Positions 11,914-22,739 of a stretch of 64,000 nucleotides of DNA are shown here, piece by piece. A program made the translations under genes and the position numbers. The stretch covers positions 21,857-85,856 of the forward strand of contig CAAAJI010000012.1 in NCBI GenBank assembly GCA_900642245.1, in the 5' to 3' direction. The stretch's first letter is position 1; the number at the start of each line of letters is the position of its first letter. The notes under the pieces are model-generated. The model did no database searches. It saw only the letters and a list, made by a program, of their open reading frames with translations, and was not told the DNA's origin. This DNA is from Fragilaria radians (taxonomy: Eukaryota > Bacillariophyta > Fragilariophyceae > Fragilariales > Fragilariaceae).

Positions 11914-14900
11914 TCATTCGGTCGACAACATTGAATTTATAGAAGAATCAATTGTAGAATCATCGTCGAAGTGCCTTGTCAATTCTTGGCGACTTGTGTG
12001 GACATGGTCTAACCACTCGAAAACTTCGGTGGGAACGACGCTTACCTTCCATGACTCGGTTGTGCCGCGAACTCTGCATACAAAGGCTTTACAATTCCTC
12101 ATATTAGATTCTCCGATTATATCACAGAGTAATTTCAGTTGAAATGGTTCTATTGAATATGGATTTTCCCAGTAGAAGAGGTATTTCGCCCTTTCGTTTG
12201 CGTCTGCAAGGCGTATGTAAGTACTATCGAATATCTTTGCAGGTGGATCCCATGAGGATTCAGAGCGAGATGGCTTTTCATTTCCGTAGCTAAACCATAC
12301 TGTGTAACCACCGTCCAGACAGCCAAAAGTGGTGTGATTCATCGAAGGGTGAAGAACTTCCATTGAAAAGTTTTCTTCGGCAATCCATTCCCGTGAACGC
12401 TTATACCTTCCGCTACTTCGTGATGAGTCTAAACATCGCTCTATGCTATATCGTTGACAATGCTCATCGGAATCATCATTCACGAGCAGATTGTTTGACT
12501 TCCCCGACTTCTTCTGATCAAAAAAAACTTCATTACTTTTTCTACATCCATATCCCCTAGAATCGCCTCCCGAGAATGGATTGTCACAGCCAGACTTCTG
12601 GCGGCTTTTTAATTTCGATACAATGTTTCTACGTGCTGGACCGGGACCTATTCCACTAGGTAGGGTATGAACTTGTTGAAAAGAATATGATCGGTCATCA
12701 TTTTCATGAAAGACGTGATCGTGCGATATCCGTTCACGAACTGATACTTCACTTTTGTCACCTAACATGATCGCATCCTCACATTGCTGGTATACTTTAT
12801 TGAGTTGACTACGACTTCTACAATCTGAAGTTGTTCTCTTAAGCTCTGACGAGTCACAGGACTTTTTGAAAGAATTGTTTTCATCGATATCTGGATCTTC
12901 ACTATTAAGCATTCGAAGTTTTCCGTTGTTATGTAGCGGCCTTTTCAGCTCTTTAATGTTGTCAATAATCTCAACTGAATTGCTTTCCTTAACTTTTGGC
13001 TCTCTAGTTATCTCGGAATCCCTAGAAGGTTTTTTCCTCTTAGAATTAGGAATCACATCCCACATCGCAGTCTCCTGATGCTGTGCCTCTTGAGGTTCAC
13101 GACCAACTTGGAGAGCCTTCATATTTGATGAGGAATCTGATGACGTTGGAGAGTTTGATCTCGATTTAGAATCCCGATAAGAGTCTTTCATCGGTGGATC
13201 AACACTTTCTTTGGAGTTTGATCGTTGTATATCAAACTTCGAAGACTTGTGAGAAGAATCACAATGAGTATTGTTCAAATCCACAGAAGGTGGATCAAGC
13301 GCAGCTCCTCTCTTCACCTTTGGAGTTGGAGGAAAATATGTCACCTGCGCCTCTGATGACTCAGTTCTGTTTATCACTTCAGCTTGAGAAGTTGGATCAA
13401 TTTGTGTCCTGCTCTTCGATTTCGTATTTCTCCAATCTATTCTTTGTCGTAATCGATCAATGGCATCGTTTCTCGTACGGTAATCTGATGTTGGGCACAA
13501 CTTTGTTAGTTTCATTTCCCCCCTGTGGACATCACCTTGATTGGCATCTTCAATGAAGAATTCAGTTGGAATGTCGTCACTGGACTTTTGCGATTCACGA
13601 ACATTTGACATTAACGGCGTCGGCACATTGAAATTGCTTGGATCATCTAGAGAAATTTTGGTGATCGACGGTTTCGTTGCGTTCTTCGAACCTTCGACGT
13701 CACGACGTAAAATTCTATCATCCATTGATTTTCTGCCACGTAAATTAGACATCAAAGGAGTTTCACTTAATCCACAAGAATAAACATTAGCCCTACGTGA
13801 CCATGTATCAATTAGCTTGGCAGTTCGAGAATATGTAATTCCAGATCGATACATCTCCGCGGTATTGCCCATTCTTGATGAAATGTGTGCCTCATCTACT
13901 TCAGATGACGATACTGCAACAATTTCGATGTTTCCCAGTTCATCTACCTCATGATTAGTCACACGAGATTTCGATTGTTGGGCAACTGCAGATATTTTGG
14001 TATGAGCATTATTAACTCGAATTTTTGTTGTATTGTGACATGGAAATTTCGATTTCAAACTAGGCTCGCAAGGAGACTCTAACTCTAAAGTTAAACGTTT
14101 GTTTTCTCCAGAATGTATCGAGTATTCATCACATTCTGAACGGGAGGGCATGACTTCAGGACTACAACATGAAGATTCAGTTGTAACTGTCTCGCTATTG
14201 TCAATTGATTGCAATGGTAATCTTGAATACATGCTAGAGTTCCATCCATGGTTCAAAAGAGATGCCTTGGACTGTTCGCGCCATTCACGACGTGGGTTAG
14301 CCTCAGTTTCTTGCATTGAAATCATCCCAACTTCTCTTTCTTGTGAGGATATATTTTGGCTTTTCGTAAAACCGTTTTCTCTATTGAAATTTGGATGTTG
14401 GTTGCACTCCTTTGATGATCGACGTCGTTGCTCAGATGATGAGCTTAAATATCGAATGGTGTCGGAAGTCCTAGCAAATGACGTTCCGTAATTCATCCCG
14501 TTTGAAACATGTTCTTCACTAGCTGTAGATGAACGCTTAGTCGCCTCACGTTGTCGACGTGGTGAAGCTGTAGATACGGCGTGGGCACGAGCTTGGCTCT
14601 TGTAAATTTCCTGTCTTTGCACCGTCGAATGCTGACTTCGTCTATTTGCAGATTTCTGTTCCATTTTAGGGCTCATAGGAGTTTTTGGTCGTTGAGTCTC
14701 ATGTCTTGATATATTTCGAGAATGTACTTTTACATCTATGTTTCTTTTGATTGAGGTGTCATCACCAGGCTTGAGAAATCCTTCTTTTTTATCATGATTT
14801 CCAGTGGGTATTCTTTGATTTCCTTTTCGTTTCGCTGTTTCTTCGCTCAGACTATAATTCGCGTTTTTTGATTGTTCAATAAACTTGTGGTGATGCTCGA

Positions 14901-16710
14901 CGTTATTCTGTGATATTGGTTGACCTTCGTTCAAGACATCCTCCCCCTCTGTGTTAAGGCTTTTCTTATACGACAATCCCTGTTTTTGTATTTGACCGGC
15001 AAATTCTTGCTTTTTATTCCCCTTTTCATGGTTTTCGTTTTTGTTCCGTATTCTTTGATTAGTCTCAATCCTGGAACAATCTGCGTCATGTTTGGTCACT
15101 GGTATGCGATTCTCTCCCTGGTGTTGATATCCCCTTTTCTTACTCACGCTCATATCATGCAGATCGTGCGAGGTTCTTGTGTCAACTCTTCCGTTTCCCT
15201 TCAATTGAACATTTTTATTAACTAGTAGATAATTCTCATTTGCATTACGAATCAAGGAGGTTACACTGCTGTCGATGATAGATTTTCCTTTTTCTGAAGA
15301 TGTTTCTACATCTATTTCGTTACTTCCGTCTAATATTTGCATTGGAACTTTCACCTGGTGTTGCGAAGGCTGGTTGGAATGAAATTCACTTGAATAATTT
15401 TGACCTCCCACGACTGAAATGTTATCATTATCTCTTGAAGACGGTGATATAGCATGTGAAAATGACTGAGTCTCATGCATGCTTTCGCCTTCCGCGATCA
15501 TATCGTATCCATCATCTTCGCCATCAACCTCTGAGGTATTGATGAAAAGTTGATTTTTCCTCCTGTAAAATGCTTGAGCATTCTGAAACGATGGCACCTG
15601 CGCTTTATCAACTGGGAGAGGGACTACGTTATCTTTTATTGATGGCGTGCAACTTTTCTCATTCAAGCTATCATCGCCAGCAGTCTTGGCATCTTCTGAA
15701 TGCCCATTATCAGGTCGATTTCTTGTCTTTTGCCTACTACCGGTTAGATTGGTTTTATTCTGTGAATTCCATTTGACTTCAAACTCTTCGTTTCGTTGAT
15801 GGTTGTGACTAGTGTCCGTATGAGTGATCATTTCGGAATCAGGTTCATTTGCAATTTTAAAACGTGTCTCTGATTTTGGCAAAGGAGATGAAGCAAAATG
15901 CTCTACAGTTACAAAGTTGGATGTGGAAGATGAACTAGGATTATCTCCTCGCCTCTGCAAATTTTGAATTGGTTCACTACTGCTTTCTGGATGACATAGA
16001 TTTTTTCTTCGATAGATGCGTTCTCTGCGTTCCTTATGTGCTGACATCGCTCGATGATGGCGAACTCGTAAACCAGATTGAGCGCGTTCACAGAGGGTAT
16101 TATCATCATGAGCAGAAGACGCTGCTGAATGTTGTGACGTTTCTGGGTCTTTTCCCTGCTGTAAATGAATTTCTCTATCTCTAAGTTCATCCGAATTGTT
16201 CTCTTCCAATTGATGTGAAGTCAAATAGCTGGTGTCGTCCCTTTCCTGTTGATCTAAATGCAGGATATGAAGATGGTTACGATTATATTCTCTTTGATGA
16301 TTTTGATCATCAAAGCTTTCACGTGATGGTGGCTGGATTCGTCTTGAGGAGGATATTGAACGGTTTCTCTGCGCCGACTTATCTCGAAAATAATTGTCAC
16401 GATGAATGGAGGATGGCATCAAACCTGGTGACTGAGTTTTCAATGTAGACATAATCGGCTTGGAAGAATTTACTTCAGAAATACGAATTGCTAGAGCATT
16501 TTCTTTGGAACTACGTTGAGAGTCAGCACTAGATGAAGACGAAATCCTTTCTTTTCCGACTGATTGAGATCTCGTTTCCCGCATTTGTTGTGCCGCTTGA
16601 GCTCTTTGCAGCTGTCTTTGTTGCCATAGGTTGATTGGTGGTGATTCTTGCATGATTTTCGCGGCGTCATAGGATGCATAGAACTGTGATCGTGATGACG
16701 GTGGCGCCAT
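11914..16710 (-). CDS. Very long, mostly disordered protein with a compact C-terminal domain; function unknown
   Basis: An uninterrupted reading frame encodes about 1598 aa. I do not recognise the family. Most of it is low-complexity and hydrophilic, rich in Ser, Asn, Arg, Glu and His, with many short basic and SR-like patches and Q-rich stretches near the N-terminus. Only the last 150 or so residues look folded. They contain aromatic-rich segments (GYTVWFSYGN; RAKYLFYWENPYSIEPF) and a V-E-W-L-D-H helix near the end. The open frame starts at a TTG (16719); the first ATG is 16710 (MAPPSSRSQF). Such proteins in diatoms are often scaffold or regulatory proteins, but nothing here shows a role. 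The length of the clean frame makes it real. Confidence 0.8.
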   Translation of the reverse strand: MAPPSSRSQFYASYDAAKIMQESPPINLWQQRQLQRAQAAQQMRETRSQSVGKERISSSSSADSQRSSKENALAIRISEVNSSKPIMSTLKTQSPGLMPSSIHRDNYFRDKSAQRNRSISSSRRIQPPSRESFDDQNHQREYNRNHLHILHLDQQERDDTSYLTSHQLEENNSDELRDREIHLQQGKDPETSQHSAASSAHDDNTLCERAQSGLRVRHHRAMSAHKERRERIYRRKNLCHPESSSEPIQNLQRRGDNPSSSSTSNFVTVEHFASSPLPKSETRFKIANEPDSEMITHTDTSHNHQRNEEFEVKWNSQNKTNLTGSRQKTRNRPDNGHSEDAKTAGDDSLNEKSCTPSIKDNVVPLPVDKAQVPSFQNAQAFYRRKNQLFINTSEVDGEDDGYDMIAEGESMHETQSFSHAISPSSRDNDNISVVGGQNYSSEFHSNQPSQHQVKVPMQILDGSNEIDVETSSEKGKSIIDSSVTSLIRNANENYLLVNKNVQLKGNGRVDTRTSHDLHDMSVSKKRGYQHQGENRIPVTKHDADCSRIETNQRIRNKNENHEKGNKKQEFAGQIQKQGLSYKKSLNTEGEDVLNEGQPISQNNVEHHHKFIEQSKNANYSLSEETAKRKGNQRIPTGNHDKKEGFLKPGDDTSIKRNIDVKVHSRNISRHETQRPKTPMSPKMEQKSANRRSQHSTVQRQEIYKSQARAHAVSTASPRRQREATKRSSTASEEHVSNGMNYGTSFARTSDTIRYLSSSSEQRRRSSKECNQHPNFNRENGFTKSQNISSQEREVGMISMQETEANPRREWREQSKASLLNHGWNSSMYSRLPLQSIDNSETVTTESSCCSPEVMPSRSECDEYSIHSGENKRLTLELESPCEPSLKSKFPCHNTTKIRVNNAHTKISAVAQQSKSRVTNHEVDELGNIEIVAVSSSEVDEAHISSRMGNTAEMYRSGITYSRTAKLIDTWSRRANVYSCGLSETPLMSNLRGRKSMDDRILRRDVEGSKNATKPSITKISLDDPSNFNVPTPLMSNVRESQKSSDDIPTEFFIEDANQGDVHRGEMKLTKLCPTSDYRTRNDAIDRLRQRIDWRNTKSKSRTQIDPTSQAEVINRTESSEAQVTYFPPTPKVKRGAALDPPSVDLNNTHCDSSHKSSKFDIQRSNSKESVDPPMKDSYRDSKSRSNSPTSSDSSSNMKALQVGREPQEAQHQETAMWDVIPNSKRKKPSRDSEITREPKVKESNSVEIIDNIKELKRPLHNNGKLRMLNSEDPDIDENNSFKKSCDSSELKRTTSDCRSRSQLNKVYQQCEDAIMLGDKSEVSVRERISHDHVFHENDDRSYSFQQVHTLPSGIGPGPARRNIVSKLKSRQKSGCDNPFSGGDSRGYGCRKSNEVFFDQKKSGKSNNLLVNDDSDEHCQRYSIERCLDSSRSSGRYKRSREWIAEENFSMEVLHPSMNHTTFGCLDGGYTVWFSYGNEKPSRSESSWDPPAKIFDSTYIRLADANERAKYLFYWENPYSIEPFQLKLLCDIIGESNMRNCKAFVCRVRGTTESWKVSVVPTEVFEWLDHVHTSRQELTRHFDDDSTIDSSINSMLSTE

Positions 16711-18344
16711 TAGCGACAAGAAGTCTAGAAGTTGTCTGTTACATGATCTGATCTAGTCTTGGTTGCATGTGTGTTTTTTCGGTTGCAAATAAATCGCCGA
16801 ATCTGGGGGTTGCCATAAAACACATGATATTTTAAGGAGTTTTAGGACCATTAACAAATATCTTTAGGTACCTCGATTGACAAGAAAATATAACGACTAT
16901 TTTCGGTTTTCCACGTTCTTCAAAATACACTATTCGAATACAAAAAATGATATATAAGATGTTTTATACAAATCATAGGTCACATTTATTCATAAACCAA
17001 AAATGTCGATATAAATTGGGTCGATTTTTTTCATCTTAAATTTAGCCCATCAGCAATTTAATCACTCTCATAATTTATGTTGAGAAATTCTGGGATACTT
17101 TGTTCAGAGGTAGCTATTGCTGGTTTCAATACTACCGGTGCTTTAATCTCAATGGCTGCCGCTTTTTGGTTTCTTTTCTTTATTGTCATTTAAGATCATT
17201 CATTTGTGACGCCTTGGACATGGTTTCGGGGGTCGCTACTATCCTTGTTTCAAAATGAACATTTCCGTGTTGTTTGAAGTTGGTAAGATCATTTTGAAGA
17301 TGTTAATTGTTTCCTTGATCAAGAATATCAATAATTTCACCCCCGTCTAATTGTTTGGGATTTTCCGTGAAAAAGCAGTAAGGATTAATGGTAATCATTC
17401 ATAGTATTGGGCACAGATTAAAACTATTGATTACAAAGCCATCGTAACAAAGCAACGGATATTACTAAATCTTTTGGGCAACATGTAAGTGAAATAATAC
17501 ACAGCTGTCTCCTTGCCTAAAAGGTAAGCTGTTGGAGAGAATAGGAAGACGACAAGAGAGGCCAAGAATCACACGTGGTGTAAGCACGCTCATGAACGAT
17601 GATGTGTGTAACGTCGTTTGAGTGCTGGATAATCCATTTGCAAGATTTGTTGCTCTCCATATCAGTGGTAGGAATTAAATTGCTATTAAATTTCATATGT
17701 CATAGATGAACATAAAAATATTTTAATATTGTATATTGAATTTCTTCAATTAGCCTACAACTTGTCTGAATGGTGACTGCAAAACCATTACTTGGGAACA
17801 AACGATTCTAGCTAGAAAAGAAGTGTCAGGTGAAATTGGGTTTTGTTTTACGTATTGATGATTAAATGACAGTTTTATTTGAACTAGTGGTATTTTGAGG
17901 AAACAAAGGAAGGGATGCATCAATCTAAAAACTAATGATACTCGAAATAGAATGAAAATATGGTGAATGTTGCAGCCATAGTGGTACTGTTTAGAGGGAT
18001 AACAGAGGAACTGGAAGGAATTGTCTCGATGATTGTGCTCATTCACCTATCTGTAATACCTGAATTGCTATCTTGATGTACTAGACAATTACTAGAGGAG
18101 GATTTGCGTGGATTAAGAGGACTTGCTTTTTGCCTTAGGTTTTTCAATAAGGAATGATGAGTATATCGTCTGCAGTAAAATCTGACGCAGTGATCAACCA
18201 GAAGGCTCAGAAAAACTATTGTATCTTAGATTGAGATAAATGTCTCACTATGAGTGTGCTCATGGATACCATTTTCTAATTGATTTGCTAAACCATATGA
18301 AACATCCTTTTCTAATCCTTAATTTGGAACTTGAGAGGTAATTA
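16711..18344. other. Intergenic region, no gene seen
   Basis: About 1.6 kb upstream of the long disordered-protein gene and downstream of the GH20 gene. The minus-strand open stretch at 17750-18046 is unlikely to be a gene. No repeats or RNA genes recognised. Confidence 0.5.
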
Positions 18345-21317
18345 TCAAATTTCGTTTTCTATTACAACCGTCATTTTCTGTACGTTTTCCCCGTTTTCTA
18401 CAAGAATACCTTCTCTTGGTCGAGCTTTTGTTACATTTCGAAGCCTATTGATGCAAGTCCTTTCCTTTGTCTCTAACTGCATGCTTTCCAACTTTGCAAC
18501 AACGTCTAAATCTCGAATTTTACCGTACTCTTCGCAATTTTGGTTTTGCGCTTGAACGCACAATTTAAGAAACATAGCCTTAAACTGTGACTCAGTTAAG
18601 TTGTCGGCAGAAAGTCCGATGGATATTGCTAACAGGCGTTGTCGTACATTCAAGCTTTTCAGTATCTCATCATTTAGTGTAGGCAACGTCGCAAGGACTC
18701 CAAATGGCTTAAGGTTAATACATGTTTGAACTTGTTTATAGAGATCCCATGCTGTTGGAAATTTTATTTTACCCTCATCAAGATTTAAATCTGTGGAAAT
18801 GAAAAACTTGTGATGATAATTATTTACAACTGGGTATCCTTTTCGATAATGCGTAATGTTACCCAACCGGCTGGCATATAGAGTCTGTTCTTCGTTCTCC
18901 CATCGAAGTATATTTTCCTCAGAAATACCATTAAAAGACATAACGCGCCGCATCTTGGATTCAAATTCGTCAAAGTTCACTTGCATATTTGCCTCATCTT
19001 GGCATTCTAGGCTTTCTCTGCGTTCGTCAAAGCCAAGGTGAATGAATTCGCTTGAGAAAATTTCTCTTAACTGGTAAACAATTGAAAATATGATTGGAAA
19101 GATGGCTTTTTTTGTTAAATCTAGTGTCAAGCCATTTCCTCGTTTGCAGTGATGCATAGGACATGGAATCATGGGTGCAGCATAGTACCAACCTCCTGCT
19201 CGATGAGCAAGAGTAATTTCAGGAACTACTTCAATTCCTAGACTCGTTGCGTGGTCAACTATTTCCTTGATAGTCGCAGTCGACCAAGGCGCATAAGATA
19301 GAAGATTAGAACCAAAATGCAGCTTATGGTGCGATTCGAAAGCAATCGAAAATCCGTAGTCATTCATGATTTTCAACTGCAACATATTGAATCCTAGTTC
19401 ATGAAGATAATCAAGGATGCTAATCACCCGCAAGAACTTTTCTGGAGTGAAGGAGTCATCAAGAACCAGATCTAGAATAATCCCCGTATACCTAACATTT
19501 TTTTTGAGGATTTGATGAAGATAATACTTTGGTGAGGATATGGTTTGACGCTCACTATCTTTTGTACTATCGTTAACTTGTAACTTGAAAAAAGACTCCC
19601 AAAAGAAGCTGTTCCCTTGCTTCAGATTTCTATTAAGAAAACGAGGCGATGTGTCTAGTGAAGGGGCAACTTCCTTTACTGCTAGTCTTGAACAAAGATT
19701 ATCACGCCACGTAGAAGTTGTACGTTTCCAATCATCTCGGAACTCGTCATAAGGTATCATTGGAGCACCTCTTCTATTGCACATCTCATTTGGTAGATTC
19801 AACATGCTACATAAATGTAAATATCGGTCAACAAATGTCATTTCGTCTATATATTCTTCGTCCGACGATCCTAGGGCAACTGCCAATAATCGGCCAATCA
19901 CATTACGCTTGTGCCAATAATCAACTCCCAATTCAAAGGTCCCTGCAATAATTGCAACTGGTTCATGATCATTGACTTTCATACTCCTTGTGTTTTGATA
20001 AATTGTCCAACTATCTTCCTCCTGATTTGTGTCAAAGTATAATCCGTGAGAACAAAAAACTTTGGGTCGAATGTTTGAGTTGATTACAGTGTCCTGATAA
20101 CCTCGAGAATACCAATAGTGATTTACACCTTTTACCCGGTATGTCTCCAATTCGCTCGAGAGTTGTCCAGTCATCTCCCAACGCACAATCTGATCGTGGT
20201 CAATGCCAATTTCCTTGAGAATCAAGCCTAAGTGTTCTTCAAAAACTGTGTAATTGAACATTTCCATGTTAATTTCTTGAAAGCATTCAAGCGACATTTC
20301 CAATTCATCGCCACCCAAATGGTAAAAAGGAGTCGTTGAGAATATACTTTTTAATTCTATCAATACGTCTCGAAGTATGGGTATCAAGCTTGGGTGAGAC
20401 ACATTGAGTGCCAAACCATATCCTTTACTACAGATAAACCCGGCACAAGGTACGACGAGGCGTGGAACGGCTCCTGCCCAACCGCCTGCATGACCTGGGA
20501 CATTTATTTCGGGCATGATTACAATCCCTTTTTCTTTCGCATAAGCAACAAGCTTTCGTAATTCGCTAGGTGTGTATACTTTTCCATCACTTCCTGAGGC
20601 AGGTTGTGCAAGTTCAGGATGAGAATCGAGACGAATGTTAAAGGCTTGATCATCCGTCAATCGAAAATGCAAGAGATTGAATCCGATCAATTCAAGGTAA
20701 TCGAGCAGCCTATATATCCACTCGATAGGGAAATAGTGACGACCGGCATCCAACAAGACTCCTAGGTATTCAACATTTAATTTTAGTGATAACTTTCGAT
20801 TGATTTCAATTGGTTCCATCAAGGGATCTTTCCAGCTCAGTGATATCATTTCATCGTTCTTAATGGGTCTTCTCTGGATTTCCGATCTAATCGTATGTTC
20901 CAAAGTAACGAGGTTATCTTGTCTTAGGGAAAGATCCATTACGACAGTATTCCTTTCTTCACTTTGCTTTTTGATGCGAAAATCCTTGTAGAGATCATTG
21001 CTGGACATTTTTCGCAAGTTTTTCTGCATGAAATCTTTTTCTGATTCAATGATAGTTTTGTTGATTATATTTCCATTAGGAGAATTGTACAAACGTTCTG
21101 TTACCCGATTTCCAACAGCATCAAAGAACATTCTTGTTGATTTTAATTTTACAACAGAACGAATATCATTCGTAATCTTGTTTTCGTGCCCATCATTAGA
21201 TAATATTGAATGATTCACCAATTGAGCAAAGAGAAGAAGAGAAAATAGAACTAGAGCAAGAAAGACTACTATTAACTTCTTTCTTTTTCTACCTTTGGCT
21301 CTTGGGAAATCAGGCAT
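18345..21317 (-). CDS. Membrane-anchored protein with two GH20 (beta-N-acetylhexosaminidase) modules
   Basis: Single-exon protein of 990 aa from the chosen ATG (21317); the frame has earlier ATGs at 21353 and 21422. A basic tail (RAKGRKRKK) followed by a 20-residue hydrophobic helix gives a type II anchor, so the catalytic part should face the secretory lumen or cell exterior. Module 1 (about residues 170-520) has GH20 hallmarks: RLTDDQAFNIR, PEINVPGHAGGW, and the catalytic pair in HLGGDE (Asp337-Glu338). Module 2 (about 610-950) repeats the fold. It keeps Asp-Glu in HLGFDE but has LAHRAGGW where module 1 has VPGHAGGW, and lacks the HYW segment. GH20 enzymes release terminal GlcNAc/GalNAc from glycans. 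The tandem arrangement is unusual and the second module may be inactive. Confidence 0.87.
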   Translation of the reverse strand: MPDFPRAKGRKRKKLIVVFLALVLFSLLLFAQLVNHSILSNDGHENKITNDIRSVVKLKSTRMFFDAVGNRVTERLYNSPNGNIINKTIIESEKDFMQKNLRKMSSNDLYKDFRIKKQSEERNTVVMDLSLRQDNLVTLEHTIRSEIQRRPIKNDEMISLSWKDPLMEPIEINRKLSLKLNVEYLGVLLDAGRHYFPIEWIYRLLDYLELIGFNLLHFRLTDDQAFNIRLDSHPELAQPASGSDGKVYTPSELRKLVAYAKEKGIVIMPEINVPGHAGGWAGAVPRLVVPCAGFICSKGYGLALNVSHPSLIPILRDVLIELKSIFSTTPFYHLGGDELEMSLECFQEINMEMFNYTVFEEHLGLILKEIGIDHDQIVRWEMTGQLSSELETYRVKGVNHYWYSRGYQDTVINSNIRPKVFCSHGLYFDTNQEEDSWTIYQNTRSMKVNDHEPVAIIAGTFELGVDYWHKRNVIGRLLAVALGSSDEEYIDEMTFVDRYLHLCSMLNLPNEMCNRRGAPMIPYDEFRDDWKRTTSTWRDNLCSRLAVKEVAPSLDTSPRFLNRNLKQGNSFFWESFFKLQVNDSTKDSERQTISSPKYYLHQILKKNVRYTGIILDLVLDDSFTPEKFLRVISILDYLHELGFNMLQLKIMNDYGFSIAFESHHKLHFGSNLLSYAPWSTATIKEIVDHATSLGIEVVPEITLAHRAGGWYYAAPMIPCPMHHCKRGNGLTLDLTKKAIFPIIFSIVYQLREIFSSEFIHLGFDERRESLECQDEANMQVNFDEFESKMRRVMSFNGISEENILRWENEEQTLYASRLGNITHYRKGYPVVNNYHHKFFISTDLNLDEGKIKFPTAWDLYKQVQTCINLKPFGVLATLPTLNDEILKSLNVRQRLLAISIGLSADNLTESQFKAMFLKLCVQAQNQNCEEYGKIRDLDVVAKLESMQLETKERTCINRLRNVTKARPREGILVENGENVQKMTVVIENEI

Positions 21318-21699
21318 TTGTGTTGCGAAATCGAAACATGAGGTCTTAATCATATGATACTTGACATTGCTGCTGACCAGTAACAGGATGCACTGTAACC
21401 ATCTATGATTTTTGTGCAACATCGGAACCAGTAGGCTCTAGTACATAATCATCGTATGTTAAGACTACACGATTTTTATTTTTTCTAGCTTTAACTGTTA
21501 ACTACAAAAGTTATTAATCGAGAAAAATTGAATTTCATATTAGTTAATCTATATCAAATCGTCAACACATTCTCACATGCACAATCATTAAAAGGAAAAG
21601 CCGAACCTATTGGGCGCAGGCTCGATGAAAAACCTACATGCATTCCGATTCAATAACTTTTAACCTTGTAGATTAGGATTCAGAGTTCCACTCTTTTAT

Positions 21700-22410
21700 G
21701 TCGCTTCACTCGATTAATGATAGCTGTGACACTTGTTTGCTGTCCATAAACATTGTAGATTGCATTAATTTGCAAAATTAGCAGTATAGCCTTGCCTTGT
21801 AATGCGAGAAATCAAATCCCACAAAATCTTGCGGCAGTGAAACTTGTGCTGTGCAAGACCCCGCTCAGAAAACGAGAAAAATCTTACAGGTTTTCTCTCT
21901 CCAATTCCCTCAATATTCTTCCACAAAGCAAAAAGATTTTGTGGCAAAGGAGACAGAGTTGCACCTGCAGAGATGGAGTTTATCACTGCAGGGTCATGCC
22001 TGGCATTGTCAGGCTCCTCATTGCTTGGACTTTCCCCCACAAGCATAAATCGCAATAGTTGATTGCAATCTCCCCCATTTGCTGCAGAAAGTTTCCACTT
22101 TGATACATGGTACTGTACTCTTCCATAGCCTTCTCACAAACTTCCATTGTTACTTTCCCAAACAGTTGAACTCATACAAGATAAATGCAATATTTGATTT
22201 TCCAATAAGGCGACAAAATATGATTGTCTTTTTGAGTATTTTCATGCTTGAGGGATGTACAATCAATAGTGGAGAAGGGACTTGAAGAACTTGGTGGGAC
22301 ATGGGTAGAGGCAGAAATTTTCGAAGTGAAATAGAGAGGATCACAAAGGGTTACGTCTAGTGCACCCTGGACAACTGGATTAATGCCAAAGACACCAAGC
22401 GTAAACATAT
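21700..22410 (-). pseudogene. Decayed unidentified coding sequence, possibly repeat-derived
   Basis: The minus strand is open from 22055 to 21765. After a frame change, the sequence continues in protein-like fashion to about 21700. The best part is a helix-rich, basic region reading ILWDLISRITRQGYTA and then, in the next frame, AIYNVYGQQTSVTAIINR. I recall a similar W-D-x-I...AI(D)xIYxxYG...SVTxIIN pattern in several diatom hypothetical proteins, but cannot verify it here. A further open stretch (22408-22172) upstream may belong to the same relic. No stop-free full-length frame exists, so it is not a working gene. Confidence 0.35.
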
Positions 22411-22739
22411 CTTTTCCTGAGACAAGAGGAATATGAGGTTATGGACAGATGGGGCTTTGCTGATGGAAGAAAGCAATGAATCAAAAGCTAGGGTTTCCTA
22501 CACACCTTTGATGATGACCAGAATCATAGATGGGCATTCAAATAGCGGACATACCAGGTGGATTCCTGCTAAGTGTGACAATTCTGGAATTCGTTCCAAA
22601 TTTATTATTGAGCGATGGATATGCTCATATCAAAATGTTTGGGCATCATGGATCTTCTTTCCTGGTTTTCAGGCGTTAAGTGACAGTTTTGTCCGCAAAG
22701 AAGGATAAACGGAAAAGATATTTGACACAAACATCAACC

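Noticed and set aside
12363..16679. Many open frames inside the 1598-aa gene (both strands)
   Set aside because: They are shadows of the low-complexity coding sequence and show no family resemblance.
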